From positions 62,001-126,000 of the forward strand of contig UQTE01000002.1 of NCBI GenBank assembly GCA_900543805.1: a stretch of DNA of 64,000 nucleotides, written 5' to 3'. How positions within the stretch are numbered: position 1 is the stretch's first letter; each line of letters starts with the position of its first letter. The stretch comes from an uncultured Sutterella sp. (GTDB taxonomy: Bacteria > Pseudomonadota > Gammaproteobacteria > Burkholderiales > Burkholderiaceae_F). The position numbers were made by a program, and so were the translations under genes. Below are positions 44,879 through 54,036 of this stretch, piece after piece. The notes beneath the pieces were generated by a model. The model ran no database searches, was not told where the DNA came from, and was given only the letters and a program-made list of their open reading frames with translations.

Positions 44879-45965
44879 CGTTCTCGCTTCCCTCGTGCGG
44901 ATTGCCGCGCTCGTCTGGAAGGAACTCGTCACGATGTTCCGCGACCCGGGCTCGCGCAAGATCCTGATCGTCCCCGTCCTCGCTCAAGCGGTGCTTTTCG
45001 GCTACGGCGCCACCTTCAACCTCGAGCACGTCCCCTGGACCTACTGCGACGAAAGCCGAAGCGACCTCTCGCACGAAGTGATCCGAAAGGTGGGCGAAAA
45101 CGGCGTCTTTGAGCTTGTGCGCCCGAGCCTCAACCTCGACGCCTTGGGTGAGGCCGTTGAACGGGGCGAGGCGCTCACGGCGCTTTACTTTCCCGACGAC
45201 TTCGCCGAAACGGGCCGTCTTCTCGTCATCACGGACGCGCGCAACACTACGACCGCAAACGTAGCGACGGGCTACATTGCCGTCATCGTCGAAGGCATGA
45301 ACGCGCAAAACGGCAACACCGCGCCCGTGCGGCTCGTCGAACGATTCCGCTTCAACGAAAACAACATTACGCGCTGGAACATCATGCCGGGCCTCATTCT
45401 CGCGCTCTCCCTCATTCAGGTGATGCTCCTTTCGGGCCTCACCGTCTCGCGCGAGCGCGAAGAGGGAAGCTTCGACATGATGCTCATGACGCCCGCCTCG
45501 AGTTGGGAGATCTATCTCGGCAAGGGGCTGCCCGCCATTTTCGTAGGAATCATGCAGGCGCTCATCATCTTTTCCGTCTCCTGCTTCTGGTTCGAGATCC
45601 CCTTTGCAGGGTCGTTTGCGACGCTCCTTCTCGTAATCACGCTTTTCTCCGCCGCGGTCGTGGGGCTCGGACTCGCGATCAGCGCGGTCTGCCGCACGAT
45701 TCAGCAGTCTATGGTGGCGGCCTTTCTCTGCATTCTTCCCGCCATCATCCTCTCGGGCCTCATGACGCCCGTGCGCGCGATGCCCGAATGGATGCAGACG
45801 GTGACGATCATGAACCCCCTGCGCTACTCGATCGACGCCGTGCGGCGCATTTACTTCGAAGGGGCGACTTTCACCGACGTGCTCCCGCTGCTCTGGCCCG
45901 TAGCCCTCATCTGGCTCGTCGTGACGCCCGTCGCCCTCAAACTCTTCCGGGCGAAGATCGCGTGA
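44871..45965 (+). CDS. ybhR: ABC-2 exporter permease (YbhR-like)
   Basis: This 364-residue permease is a paralogue of the preceding one with the same layout: helix 1 after KELVTMFRDPGSRKILIVPVLAQ, a periplasmic domain, then NIMPGLILALSLIQVMLLSGLTVSREREEGSFDMMLMTPAS and five helices. GGAGGCCTCC lies directly before the start. It is the last gene of the nitroreductase-exporter operon. No outer-membrane TolC is encoded here, so the pump must use one from elsewhere. Confidence 0.9.
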   Translation: MHDVLASLVRIAALVWKELVTMFRDPGSRKILIVPVLAQAVLFGYGATFNLEHVPWTYCDESRSDLSHEVIRKVGENGVFELVRPSLNLDALGEAVERGEALTALYFPDDFAETGRLLVITDARNTTTANVATGYIAVIVEGMNAQNGNTAPVRLVERFRFNENNITRWNIMPGLILALSLIQVMLLSGLTVSREREEGSFDMMLMTPASSWEIYLGKGLPAIFVGIMQALIIFSVSCFWFEIPFAGSFATLLLVITLFSAAVVGLGLAISAVCRTIQQSMVAAFLCILPAIILSGLMTPVRAMPEWMQTVTIMNPLRYSIDAVRRIYFEGATFTDVLPLLWPVALIWLVVTPVALKLFRAKIA

Positions 45966-46324
45966 GGTGCGACACGACATCCGTTATGGCTCTTCATGCC
46001 GCATCGGCGTAATGGAAATCTTATCCGGAGAAACGGCAGCGACTTCTTCGGAATCGAGATGTTCGGCGGGATCGAAATCTTTACGGGAACGAGTACTGCC
46101 CATCAAGCGCATTCTCCCGTGCCGCGAATTCCATCAGGAAAGAACACGGTCGAGTACACCCGCAAAAAGGAATGAAGAACGCACGGAGCAGCGGCCATTG
46201 CGCGCAATCCGACGGAAGGACAAAGGAAAGCCCCGCAGAGGACGCTCCCGGGCGCAGTCTCTGACGGGGCGGAATCTCCGGCCCGGCATTCTCCGCCGAG
46301 CCGATCAATCGGTTGGGCAGGCGA
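45966..46324. other. 359-base spacer after the exporter operon
   Basis: No convincing gene is seen. Composition is less GC-rich than the coding flanks, and short frames lack ribosome sites. The right half holds the terminator of the binding-protein gene. This may be a decayed remnant. Confidence 0.4.
46230..46270 (-). terminator. Terminator for the amino-acid binding protein gene
   Basis: Read on the reverse strand, GCCCCGTCAGAG pairs with CTCTG and CGGGGC (one bulge), with an inner GC-rich hairpin, followed by TTTCCTTTG. It is 55 bases beyond the stop at 46325. Confidence 0.55.
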
Positions 46325-47077
46325 TCACTTCGCTTCGCCGAACCACTTCTTCCAGATCTTGTCGTATTCGCCGTTTTCCTTCAGAGTCTTGAGGGCGGCG
46401 TTCAGCTCTCCCTGCAGCTTGGCGTTCTGCTTCGTCACGACCATCGCGAAGTCGTCGGCGGAGAGCATCTGGTCCGTCAGGTGCACGGTCTTCTGCGCGA
46501 GCGCGGGCTGCTGCACGAGGATGTAGTCCGTCACGGGACGGTCGTTGATGACGGCAACGGAATTGCCCGTCGAGAGATCCATGATGGCTTCGGAGGCGTT
46601 GTTGAAGGTCGTCACCTTGGCGCCTTCGATTTCCTTGGCCTTCGCGGCGGCGGTCGTGCCGATCTGCACGCCCACGGTCTTGCCCTTCAGGTCCTCGAAC
46701 GTCTTGATGTCCTTGGCGGCTTCCTTCGTCACGAGGATCGTCAGACCCGACTTGTAGAAGGGATCCGTGAAGAGCACGCGCTTCTTGCGCTCTTCGGTGA
46801 TCGAGAAGCCCGAGGCGCCCACGTCGGCCGTGCCCGCCATGAGGGCCGGAATGATGCCGTCAAAGCCGATGTTGAGGATTTCGACGTCGTAGCCCATTTC
46901 CTTGGCCATGGCGCGGATGAGATCCATTTCAAACCCCGTCACTTCCTTCGTTTCGCTGTTGACGAATTCAAAGGGCGGGAAGGTCGGGTTCGTCGCGACG
47001 CGCAGCGTGGCGGCGTTGGCGACGCCCGAAATGAGGCCGGCGGCGATGAGGAGTGTGGCGGTGAGGGACTTGAGCAT
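46325..47077 (-). CDS. ABC transporter amino-acid binding protein (SBP type 3)
   Basis: The 250-residue periplasmic protein begins with a signal peptide (MLKSLTATLLIAAGLISG to ANAA) and then LRVATNPTFPPFEFVNSETKEVTGFEMDLIRAMA, the family 3 solute-binding signature (GlnH/ArtJ/HisJ). The ligand-contacting segments GTADVGASGFSITEERKKRVLFTDPFY and GKTVGVQIGTTAAAKA are intact. AAGGAAAA lies before the ATG. No permease or ATPase gene adjoins it, so it is an orphan component that must work with a transporter encoded elsewhere. A polar or basic amino acid is the likely ligand. Confidence 0.9.
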   Translation of the reverse strand: MLKSLTATLLIAAGLISGVANAATLRVATNPTFPPFEFVNSETKEVTGFEMDLIRAMAKEMGYDVEILNIGFDGIIPALMAGTADVGASGFSITEERKKRVLFTDPFYKSGLTILVTKEAAKDIKTFEDLKGKTVGVQIGTTAAAKAKEIEGAKVTTFNNASEAIMDLSTGNSVAVINDRPVTDYILVQQPALAQKTVHLTDQMLSADDFAMVVTKQNAKLQGELNAALKTLKENGEYDKIWKKWFGEAK

Positions 47078-47410
47078 GATCGTTTTCCTTTTGGCGCGTT
47101 GAGTGGTTGTGCGGTCCGGGACTCTCGAGGGGGCGTCGAAAGTGCCCTTCGTTTCGAGTCACTATAGCGGCGGCGAAAGCGGCAAAGTGCTTCTCCCAAG
47201 CGCTTTTCTTCGAAAATCTGCACATCTTTTTCCCGTCGCCAACCCCGCTAGGACAAAGGTCCGAGTGGCCGACGTTTGGTCGACAAAACCCATTTTTCGG
47301 GCGACCCGGACGCCATGCCCCCAGGCCGCCTTCTACTAGAAAATGCGGAATCCGACGCCCCCTTCGTTGCGCTATGATTCTAGGATTCGTCAACCGATTG
47401 GAGACCATCC
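47078..47410. promoter_or_regulatory. Divergent control region, binding protein and iadA
   Basis: This 333-base gap between divergent starts holds -10-like TATAGT on the reverse strand (47161-47166) and TATGAT on the forward strand (47373-47378, 33 bases before iadA). No credible gene is seen. Confidence 0.4.
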
Positions 47411-48553
47411 ATGCATCCGATCCTCATCAAGAACGCCGACGTCTACGCGCCGGAACACCTCGGAACCCGCGACATTTTCCTTGCGGGCGGCAAAATCGTC
47501 GCGATGGCTGCAAAGCTCGACGTGACCCTCCCCGACCTCGAAGTGATCGACGCTGCGGGCTACATCGTGGCTCCGGGTCTTGTCGACCAGCACATCCACA
47601 TTACGGGCGGCGGCGGCGAAGGCGGCTGGCACAGCCGCTGTCCCGAACTTGTCTTCTCCGAACTCGTGAAGGCGGGCGTGACGACCTTCCTCGGCGTCTC
47701 GGGCACCGACAGCATGACGCGCTCCGTCGAAAACCTCCTCGCCAAGGTCCGCGGCCTCAAGAACGAAGGCGCCTCGGGCTGGATGTGGACGAGCAACTAC
47801 GCCTATCCGGTCACCACGATCACGAAGGACGTGCGCACCGACATGCTCGCGATTCCGGAAGTGCTCGGCGTGAAGATCGCCCTGGGCGACCACCGCTCCT
47901 CCTTCCCCAATCAGCACGAAATCATGCAGATCCTCGCTGACGTCCGCGTCTCGGGGATGCTTACGGGCAAGACCGGGTTCCTTCACGTTCACCTCGGCGA
48001 CTTCCCGTATTCGTTTGACATCTTCGACGAATGCGTCGCGCAGGGCATGCCCATCAAGCACATCCGTCCGACGCACGTCGCGCGCCATCCCGAAGTCTTC
48101 CGCCGCGCCTGCGAATTCGCCAAGAAGGGCGGTTTCATCGACATCACGACGGGCGGCGGCAACTACATGGGTTCGGCCGCCGACGCCGTGCGCGCCGCGC
48201 TCGCCGACGGCGTTCCGTTCGACCGCATTACGCTCAGCTCCGACGGCCACGGCTCGATGCCGCGCTTCAACGAAGCGGGCGAAATGGTGGGCCTCGGCAT
48301 CGGCTCGATCATGTGCGACATCGAAACGCTCCGCGAACTCAAGGACGACCTCGGCGTTGAAAAGGCCCTCACCCCGATGACGAAGACGGTCGCGGGCGCC
48401 CTCGGTCTCGAAACGAAGGGCGGCATCGCCGTCGGCAAGGACGCCGACATCCTCTTCCTCACGAAGGACCTCGACATCGACTGGGTCTTCATGATGGGCA
48501 AGGTCGCCATGCGCAAGGGCGAAGTCGTCATGAAGGGCGCCTTCGAAGAATAA
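47411..48553 (+). CDS. iadA: Isoaspartyl dipeptidase
   Basis: The 380-residue amidohydrolase cleaves beta-aspartyl dipeptides released from damaged proteins. The metal motif DQHIHITGGGGEGG is near residue 58; GVKIALGDHRSS carries the lysine that is carbamylated in this family, HVHLGDF and the IRPTHVARH histidine follow, and SSDGHGS gives the catalytic Asp. Length is the family norm (E. coli 390). ATG 47411 continues straight into LIKNADVYAPE, the standard opening. It sits alone between the orphan binding protein and the nap genes and ends at a good terminator. It fits an amino-acid and peptide-based metabolism. Confidence 0.92.
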   Translation: MHPILIKNADVYAPEHLGTRDIFLAGGKIVAMAAKLDVTLPDLEVIDAAGYIVAPGLVDQHIHITGGGGEGGWHSRCPELVFSELVKAGVTTFLGVSGTDSMTRSVENLLAKVRGLKNEGASGWMWTSNYAYPVTTITKDVRTDMLAIPEVLGVKIALGDHRSSFPNQHEIMQILADVRVSGMLTGKTGFLHVHLGDFPYSFDIFDECVAQGMPIKHIRPTHVARHPEVFRRACEFAKKGGFIDITTGGGNYMGSAADAVRAALADGVPFDRITLSSDGHGSMPRFNEAGEMVGLGIGSIMCDIETLRELKDDLGVEKALTPMTKTVAGALGLETKGGIAVGKDADILFLTKDLDIDWVFMMGKVAMRKGEVVMKGAFEE

Positions 48554-48913
48554 TTCGAAGCGTCAGACGCCTTGCATCGAAGCCGTCCGTTCGGTACGCC
48601 CGAACGGGCGGCTTTTTCGTCTCGAACCCTCGAAAGAACAGGTAAATCAAAAAGATAGAAAAAAGATATCAGATCGCTATTTCACAACGGAATAACGCTT
48701 TCCGCCTGTTGGTATTCCTGAAAATAGGCTTCGCACAAACCGTTGCGGAAGTACCTTTCCGTTAAGAAATCGACGGCGCTTCGAATTTCCTCGCTTTCGC
48801 ACGAGACATCCCTCTCTCGGACTATGGGCGTATGTCTTTGCGCTATGCAAAATGAAAAGATGACTTCCTTCGGGGAGTCCGACCATCCCGCCCCCCTTTC
48901 GGAGACCCCACAC
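48554..48913. promoter_or_regulatory. Spacer and probable promoter region of the nap operon
   Basis: After the iadA terminator, about 300 bases of AT-richer sequence precede napD, including purine runs around 48640-48670. Frames here lack good starts. I looked for an FNR-type TTGAT-N4-ATCAA box and found only half-sites (AAATCAAA). Confidence 0.4.
48581..48620 (+). terminator. Rho-independent terminator after iadA
   Basis: A 13-bp stem AGCCGTCCGTTCG/CGAACGGGCGGCT with one mismatch and a 7-base loop is followed by TTTTTCG. Confidence 0.82.
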
Positions 48914-49168
48914 GTGAACTATTCCGCCGTGCTCGTTTTGTGCGAACCCGGTCGGCTGGCCGACGTGCGCCGACTCGCCGAAGCGCTTCCCTGGTTTGAA
49001 GCGCATCAGGAAGACGCCGAACACCATCGCTTCATCGGCGTGATCGAATCTTCCGACACCGACCAACAAGTCGAGTATTTCCGCATTCTGCAGACCATGG
49101 ACGGCGTTCGAGACGTCTCGCTCGTCGTTCACCGGTTCGAGTCGTCCCCCGAGGACGCCGAATCCTGA
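48914..49168 (+). CDS. napD: NapD-type chaperone for nitrate reductase
   Basis: The product (84 residues from GTG 48914) resembles NapD, the cytoplasmic protein that binds the NapA Tat signal and holds back export until the cofactor is loaded. It has the ferredoxin-like pattern NYSAVLVLCEPGRLADVRRLAEALPW, FIGVIESSD, then ILQTMDGVRDVSLVVHRFE. GGAG at 48901-48904 stands nine bases before GTG 48914, giving normal family length; ATG starts at 48824, 48845 and 48860 would add up to 30 unconserved residues. napA follows 42 bases later, and the context makes the assignment firm. Confidence 0.82.
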   Translation: MNYSAVLVLCEPGRLADVRRLAEALPWFEAHQEDAEHHRFIGVIESSDTDQQVEYFRILQTMDGVRDVSLVVHRFESSPEDAES

Positions 49169-49210
49169 CCACCTTTACCCTCGTTTTCCATATTTTCGGA
49201 GACCCACAAC

Positions 49211-51955
49211 ATGGAAAAACGCATTGAAATCGTTGACGTGCGCCGCCGCGCGCTCCTCAAGTCCGGTCTTGCGGCCTCCGCCGCGATGACGATCGGCCTG
49301 CCCGTTTCGGCCGAAGAAAAGGCGGCCGCCACCGCCAGTGAAGACGGCATTGCCTGGCACAAGGGCGTCTGCCGCTTCTGCGGCACGGGCTGCGGCCTTC
49401 TCGTCGGCGTGCGAAACGGCCGCGTCGTCGCGACGAAGGGCGACCCCGACGCGCCCGTGAACCGCGGCCTCAACTGCGTCAAGGGCTATTTCAACGCCAA
49501 GATTCCCTACGGCCGCGACCGTCTCACGCAGCCTCTGATGCGCCGCACGAACGGCAAGTTCGACAAGAACGGCAAGTTCGAGCCCGTCAGTTGGGATGAG
49601 GCCTTCGACGAAATGGCGAAACAATTCAAGCGCGTCTATGAGAAGAAGGGGCCCTCGGGCGTCTCGATCATCGGCTCGGGCCAGTACACGATTCCCGAAG
49701 CCTACACCGCGTCGAAACTCATGAAGGGGGGCTTTCGCTCGAACAACATCGACCCGAATGCTCGTCTTTGCATGGCCTCGGCCGTCGTTGGGTTCTATCA
49801 GACCTTCGGCGTCGACGAACCCGCTAACCACTACGGCGACATTGAACTGGCCGACACCATGCTCCTTTGGGGCAACAACATGGCCGAAGCCCACCCGGTT
49901 CTTTGGTCGCGCGTCGCGAACCGCAAGCTGACGGCCAAGTCGACGAAACTCGTCAACATCACGACGTTCCGCAACCTCTCCTCGGGCCTCGCCGACGAAA
50001 CGATCGTCTTCAAGCCGGGCACCGACCTGGCGATCCTCAACTATCTCATCCGAGAAATCTATGTGCGCGGTAAGGTCAACCGCGAATTCGTCGAAAAGCA
50101 CTGCGTCTTCGCGGCGGGCGTGACCGACATCGGCTTCGGCCTTCGCAACACCGACAAGTTCGCCTATCCGGCCGAAAAGGACGTCATGCAGCGTCAGCTC
50201 GTCATAAAGCTCGACGCCGACGAGGCGATTGCGCAGGGCCGCAAGGTCGGCGAAGAAGTCCCGCAGAAGAATTCGGGCGGCACCGCTGGCAAGCACTGGC
50301 GCATCAGCGAAGAGGAATTCAAGAAGGGGATCGAACCCTACACGCTCGACTTCGTCGCCAAGCTCGCCAAGGGCGACGCAGACGAGTCGATCGAAACCTT
50401 CAAGAAGAAACTCGTCGACCTCGCCGACCTCGTCTGCGACACGAAGCGCAACCTCATGAGCTTCTGGTGCATGGGCGTGAATCAGCATACGCGAGGCGTG
50501 TGGGTGAACGAACAGATCTACGACCTGCATCTGCTCCTCGGCAAGCACGGCCTGCCCGGCAACGGCGCCTTCTCGCTCACGGGCCAGCCCTCGGCCTGCG
50601 GCTCCGCCCGCGAAGTGGGAGCCTTCTGCCACCGACTGCCTTCCGACATGCTCGTCGCGAACCCGAAGCACCGCGCGAAGACCGAGTCGATCTGGAAGCT
50701 CCCCGAAGGCACGCTCAACCCGAAGGTCGGGGCGTCCCTCATGGAAATCCTGCGCGGCCTCGAAGACAAGTCGATCAACTTCGTCTGGACGCAGGTCGTC
50801 AACATCTTCCAGTCCTCCCCGAACAACACGCACTGGGTGCGCGCCGCGCGCGATCCGGAAAACTTCGTGGTCGTCGCGGACGTCTATCCGACCTACAGCG
50901 CCCGCTGCGCCGACCTGATCCTGCCAGCCGCGATGCACTTTGAAAAATGGGGCCTCTACGGCAACGGCGAACGCCGCACGCAGGGCTGGCATCAGGTGAC
51001 GGAACCCGCGGGCGAGAGCCGCTCCGACATCTGGATGATGATGGAGTTCGCCAAGCGCTTCAAAGTTTCCGAAACCTGGGGCGCCGTGCCGCTCAAGGGC
51101 GTTCCGGGCGACAAGCTCCCCGACGTCCTCGAAAAGGCCAAGGCCATGGGCATCGATCCGAACGCGACGCTCTACGACGTGCTCTTCGCGCCCTCCGAGT
51201 CGCGCAACGCCGTCTGGCCCGATCCGAAGTATCCGAACGAATTGAACGGCACCGGCAAGGCGCTCGGTCTTCCCTACTTCCCGGAAAAGGCGCTCTTCAA
51301 CGAATACCGCCGGTTCACGCTCGGTGACGGGCACGATCTCGCCGACTTCGACACCTACATGGATCCGAAGGTCCGCGGTCTCCTCTGGCCGGTCGTCGAC
51401 GGCAAGGAAACGCCCTACCGCTTCAACACGGAATTCGACCCGTTTGCGAAGGAAGACGCGCTCTTCTACGGCAAGCTCATGAAGGACATGGCGACGGGCG
51501 ACCTCTACGGCGTCACCGACCCGAAGGCGACCGTCTATGCGGGCAAGGCCAAGATCTTCTTCCGACCCTATGCCGCGCCGGTCGAGCAGCCCGACGCCCA
51601 CTACGACCTGTGGCTCTCGACGGGCCGTATCCTCGAGCACTGGCATACGGGTTCGATGACGCGCCGCGTGCCGGAACTCCACCGCGCCGCCGCCCAGGCC
51701 TACCTCTACATGAATCCGCACGACGCCGAAGCGCGCGGCCTCAAGCGCGGCGACCGCGCCAAGGTCACGAGCCGTCACGGCGAGTGCACGGCCGTCGTCG
51801 AGACGCAGATCCGCAACATCATGCCGCGCGGCATGACGTGGCTCGCCTTCTTCGACGAAGCCGTCATGACGAACGCCGTCTGCATCGACGCGACCGACCC
51901 GATCTCGCTTGAGCCCGACTACAAGAAGACCGCGGTCCGCGTGACGAAGGCCTGA
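49211..51955 (+). CDS. napA: Periplasmic nitrate reductase catalytic subunit
   Basis: The 914-residue molybdo-bis-MGD enzyme reduces nitrate to nitrite in the periplasm. A Tat signal (DVRRRALLKSG to PVSA) is followed by the [4Fe-4S] site CRFCGTGC with Cys54, Cys57, Cys61 and Cys89. The Mo ligand is Cys187 in NARLCMASAVVGF, the exact NapA motif. The molybdopterin domains continue to the C-terminal FFDEAVMTNAVCIDATDPIS block. Length, about 85 residues above E. coli NapA, and the insert around residues 290-365 recall the epsilonproteobacterial NapA. It lies between napD and napG with a two-base gap to the latter. Confidence 0.95.
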   Translation: MEKRIEIVDVRRRALLKSGLAASAAMTIGLPVSAEEKAAATASEDGIAWHKGVCRFCGTGCGLLVGVRNGRVVATKGDPDAPVNRGLNCVKGYFNAKIPYGRDRLTQPLMRRTNGKFDKNGKFEPVSWDEAFDEMAKQFKRVYEKKGPSGVSIIGSGQYTIPEAYTASKLMKGGFRSNNIDPNARLCMASAVVGFYQTFGVDEPANHYGDIELADTMLLWGNNMAEAHPVLWSRVANRKLTAKSTKLVNITTFRNLSSGLADETIVFKPGTDLAILNYLIREIYVRGKVNREFVEKHCVFAAGVTDIGFGLRNTDKFAYPAEKDVMQRQLVIKLDADEAIAQGRKVGEEVPQKNSGGTAGKHWRISEEEFKKGIEPYTLDFVAKLAKGDADESIETFKKKLVDLADLVCDTKRNLMSFWCMGVNQHTRGVWVNEQIYDLHLLLGKHGLPGNGAFSLTGQPSACGSAREVGAFCHRLPSDMLVANPKHRAKTESIWKLPEGTLNPKVGASLMEILRGLEDKSINFVWTQVVNIFQSSPNNTHWVRAARDPENFVVVADVYPTYSARCADLILPAAMHFEKWGLYGNGERRTQGWHQVTEPAGESRSDIWMMMEFAKRFKVSETWGAVPLKGVPGDKLPDVLEKAKAMGIDPNATLYDVLFAPSESRNAVWPDPKYPNELNGTGKALGLPYFPEKALFNEYRRFTLGDGHDLADFDTYMDPKVRGLLWPVVDGKETPYRFNTEFDPFAKEDALFYGKLMKDMATGDLYGVTDPKATVYAGKAKIFFRPYAAPVEQPDAHYDLWLSTGRILEHWHTGSMTRRVPELHRAAAQAYLYMNPHDAEARGLKRGDRAKVTSRHGECTAVVETQIRNIMPRGMTWLAFFDEAVMTNAVCIDATDPISLEPDYKKTAVRVTKA

Positions 51956-51956
51956 C

Positions 51957-52733
51957 ATGGCTGACGACCCGAAAGTCAATCGCCGGCGCTTTCTCGCCGG
52001 GGCCGCCGAAGCGGGTGCCGCCTGCGTCGTGCTCGGCCTCGGCTGGGGCGCGGTGTCGATGCGCGACGCGAACGCCCGCTGGGTGCCGCGTCCGCCGGGC
52101 GCGCTCCTCGGGAAGGACTTCCTTGCCGCCTGCGCGCACTGCGGACAGTGCGTCGCGGCGTGCCCCTACGAGACGTTGAGAATCGCCGGGATCGGCGATC
52201 CCGCGCCCGTGGGGACGCCCTACTTCGAGCCCGAAAAGATCCCCTGCTACATGTGCGAGGATCTCGCCTGCGTGAAGGCCTGTCCGACGGGAGCGCTTTC
52301 GCCCGAACTCGAGTCGATACGCGACGCCCGCATGGGCGTCGCGATGATCGACCCGAACGCCTGCCTTTCCTGGCAGGGGCTTCGCTGCGAAGTGTGCTTC
52401 CGCGACTGTCCCCTGAGCGGCGAAGCGATCGTGCTGAGTCCGCATCCTCGGGAATTGAGCAAGCACGCCGTCTTCGTACCGGAAATCCGGCCGGAGAAGT
52501 GCACCGGGTGCGGTCTCTGCATCAAGAGCTGCCCCACCGACAAGCCCGCCGTGCGCATCCACGATCCGGAGCGCACCTTGGGCGAAATCGGACGGCACTA
52601 CCGCCTCGGCTGGCTCGAAGCGGACGACCCGAAGAACCAAAGGAGCGCGCCGGAACCCGACGCCAAACCCGCCGAAGAGCCGGTGCCCTTTGCGTCGGGC
52701 CTTGACTACCTCAATCAGGAGGTGCTGCCGTGA
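51957..52733 (+). CDS. napG: NapG, periplasmic ferredoxin-type quinol dehydrogenase subunit
   Basis: The 258-residue protein has a Tat signal (NRRRFLAGAAEAGAACVVLGLG) and four [4Fe-4S] clusters: CAHCGQCVAACP, CYMCEDLACVKACP, CEVCFRDCP and CTGCGLCIKSCP. NapG with NapH passes electrons from menaquinol or ubiquinol to NapB/NapA. The start lies one base after the napA stop, and its stop overlaps the napH GTG start, so translation is coupled. The C-terminal 30 residues are Pro/Ala/Glu-rich. Confidence 0.93.
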   Translation: MADDPKVNRRRFLAGAAEAGAACVVLGLGWGAVSMRDANARWVPRPPGALLGKDFLAACAHCGQCVAACPYETLRIAGIGDPAPVGTPYFEPEKIPCYMCEDLACVKACPTGALSPELESIRDARMGVAMIDPNACLSWQGLRCEVCFRDCPLSGEAIVLSPHPRELSKHAVFVPEIRPEKCTGCGLCIKSCPTDKPAVRIHDPERTLGEIGRHYRLGWLEADDPKNQRSAPEPDAKPAEEPVPFASGLDYLNQEVLP

Positions 52734-53632
52734 AGCCCGAAGTTCATCATCTGCCGCCCGCCAAGACCTGGCGCGAACGGTTGCACCGAAACCGCTTCGG
52801 TCTCGCGCGCCATCTCGTGCAGGTTCTGGTGCTCCTGGCCTTCGTCGGGACGGCCCGCTGGGGCTGGACGATTGCGGGCGAAAAGCTCCTCTCCGGGGAC
52901 CTTTCGAGTTCGCTCGTTCTCGGAACGATTCCGCTCTCGGACCCGCTCGCGCTCCTCGAGCGTCTCTTTGCGGGTCACCTCCCGCAGGGCGCGGCGCTTC
53001 TCGGAGCCGTGATCGTCTTCGTCCTCTACGCGGTGCTCGGTTCGCGCACCTTCTGCGGCTGGGTCTGTCCGATGAATCTCGTCACCGACCTCGCCGACGC
53101 GCTGCGCCGGGCTCTGAAGCTTGACGCCGACCTCGTGCGCCTCTCGAAAGGCGTTCGCTACGCGTCGCTCGTCACCGCCCTTTTGGCGAGCGCCGCGACG
53201 GGCGTCGCCGCCTTCGAGGCGGTGAGTCCGCAGGCCTTCCTCTGGCGCGACGTCGTCTGGGGGACGGGACTCGGAGCCCTTTCGGCCGCGCTCGGGATCT
53301 TCGCGCTCGACCTCGCGCTTTTGCGCCACGGTTGGTGCGGACATCTCTGCCCCTTGGGCGCCTTCTGGACCGTCGTCGGAAAAGTCGTCGGCCGCGTCTT
53401 CGGACGCAGCCTCGTCGGGATCGCGTTTGAAAAGAACCGCTGCACGCACTGCGGCGACTGTCTGCGCGTCTGTCCCGAACCGCAAATCATTCGTTTTAAG
53501 GAACTCGAAGCGAAGGGCCGCATTCCCACGGGCGAGTGCCTCAACTGCGGGAAGTGCCTCGAAGTCTGTCCCGAGGACGCGCTTCGCTTCACCGTTCGAT
53601 CCAATTCACAGGGAGACTCTCATGATTCGTAA
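52730..53632 (+). CDS. napH: NapH, membrane ferredoxin-type quinol dehydrogenase subunit
   Basis: The 300-residue inner-membrane protein has four helices, two cytoplasmic cysteine motifs (CGWVCPMNL and WCGHLCPLGAFW) and a C-terminal pair of [4Fe-4S] motifs (CTHCGDCLRVCPEP and CLNCGKCLEVCPED). It takes electrons from quinol and passes them to NapG. GTG 52730 has AGGAGG upstream. The end overlaps the napB start by 11 bases. With no napC in the cluster, NapGH should be the only local quinol route. Confidence 0.93.
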   Translation: MKPEVHHLPPAKTWRERLHRNRFGLARHLVQVLVLLAFVGTARWGWTIAGEKLLSGDLSSSLVLGTIPLSDPLALLERLFAGHLPQGAALLGAVIVFVLYAVLGSRTFCGWVCPMNLVTDLADALRRALKLDADLVRLSKGVRYASLVTALLASAATGVAAFEAVSPQAFLWRDVVWGTGLGALSAALGIFALDLALLRHGWCGHLCPLGAFWTVVGKVVGRVFGRSLVGIAFEKNRCTHCGDCLRVCPEPQIIRFKELEAKGRIPTGECLNCGKCLEVCPEDALRFTVRSNSQGDSHDS

Positions 53633-53939
53633 ACTCTCCGTTTCTCTGCTTGCCGCGGCCTTCGGCGCGGCTCTCTCCACCGCCGCGTTTGCCGTGGACA
53701 CGCCGATCATCGGCGCCCCGAAACCCGTTCCGCACTCCGTGACCGAATACCTCCCGATCACGCAGGACAAGAACGCGTGCATCCTCTGCCACAAGCGGGC
53801 CGGTGCGCAGCCGAAGAAGGGCGAAATCCCCGCCACCCACTATGAGAAGGACGGAAAGCTCTCCGCCCTGCGCTGGGAATGCTCGCTCTGCCACGCGCCC
53901 AACGTCGATCAGTCGACGTATTCCTTCCAGCTGCAGTGA
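53622..53939 (+). CDS. napB: NapB, dihaem cytochrome subunit
   Basis: The 105-residue periplasmic cytochrome has a signal peptide (MIRKLSVSLLAAAFGAALS to AFA) and two haem sites, CILCHK and CSLCHA, separated by 43 residues as in NapB. The block PHSVTEYLPITQDKNACILCH resembles the typical region around the first site. It is about 40 residues shorter than E. coli NapB, mainly at the C-terminus, where it ends soon after the second haem. GGGAG lies seven bases before ATG 53622. Last gene of the napDAGHB operon. Confidence 0.9.
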   Translation: MIRKLSVSLLAAAFGAALSTAAFAVDTPIIGAPKPVPHSVTEYLPITQDKNACILCHKRAGAQPKKGEIPATHYEKDGKLSALRWECSLCHAPNVDQSTYSFQLQ

Positions 53940-53948
53940 TGCCGGGAT

Positions 53949-53966
53949 AGAGGCCTTCGGGCCTCT
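53949..53966 (+). terminator. Hairpin after napB
   Basis: A perfect 7-bp stem AGAGGCC/GGCCTCT with a TTCG loop and a weak pyrimidine tail (CTCCTC). It is probably a processing or weak termination site ahead of the stronger one. Confidence 0.4.
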
Positions 53967-53985
53967 CTCCTCATCGTTTGCGACA

Positions 53986-54016
53986 ACGCCGCCCCGAAAC
54001 CGAGGCGGCGTTTTTC
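53986..54016. terminator. Bidirectional terminator between napB and the sensor kinase
   Basis: An 8-bp stem ACGCCGCC/GGCGGCGT (53986-53993 and 54004-54011) is followed by TTTTTC between convergent genes. Confidence 0.8.
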
Positions 54017-54036
54017 TTGGTGCGTTTCGAAGCGCC

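Noticed and set aside
45967-46392. A 141-codon frame after ybhR
   Set aside because: It has no ribosome site or recognisable sequence, overlaps the terminator and 3' end of the binding-protein gene, and has poor codon use.
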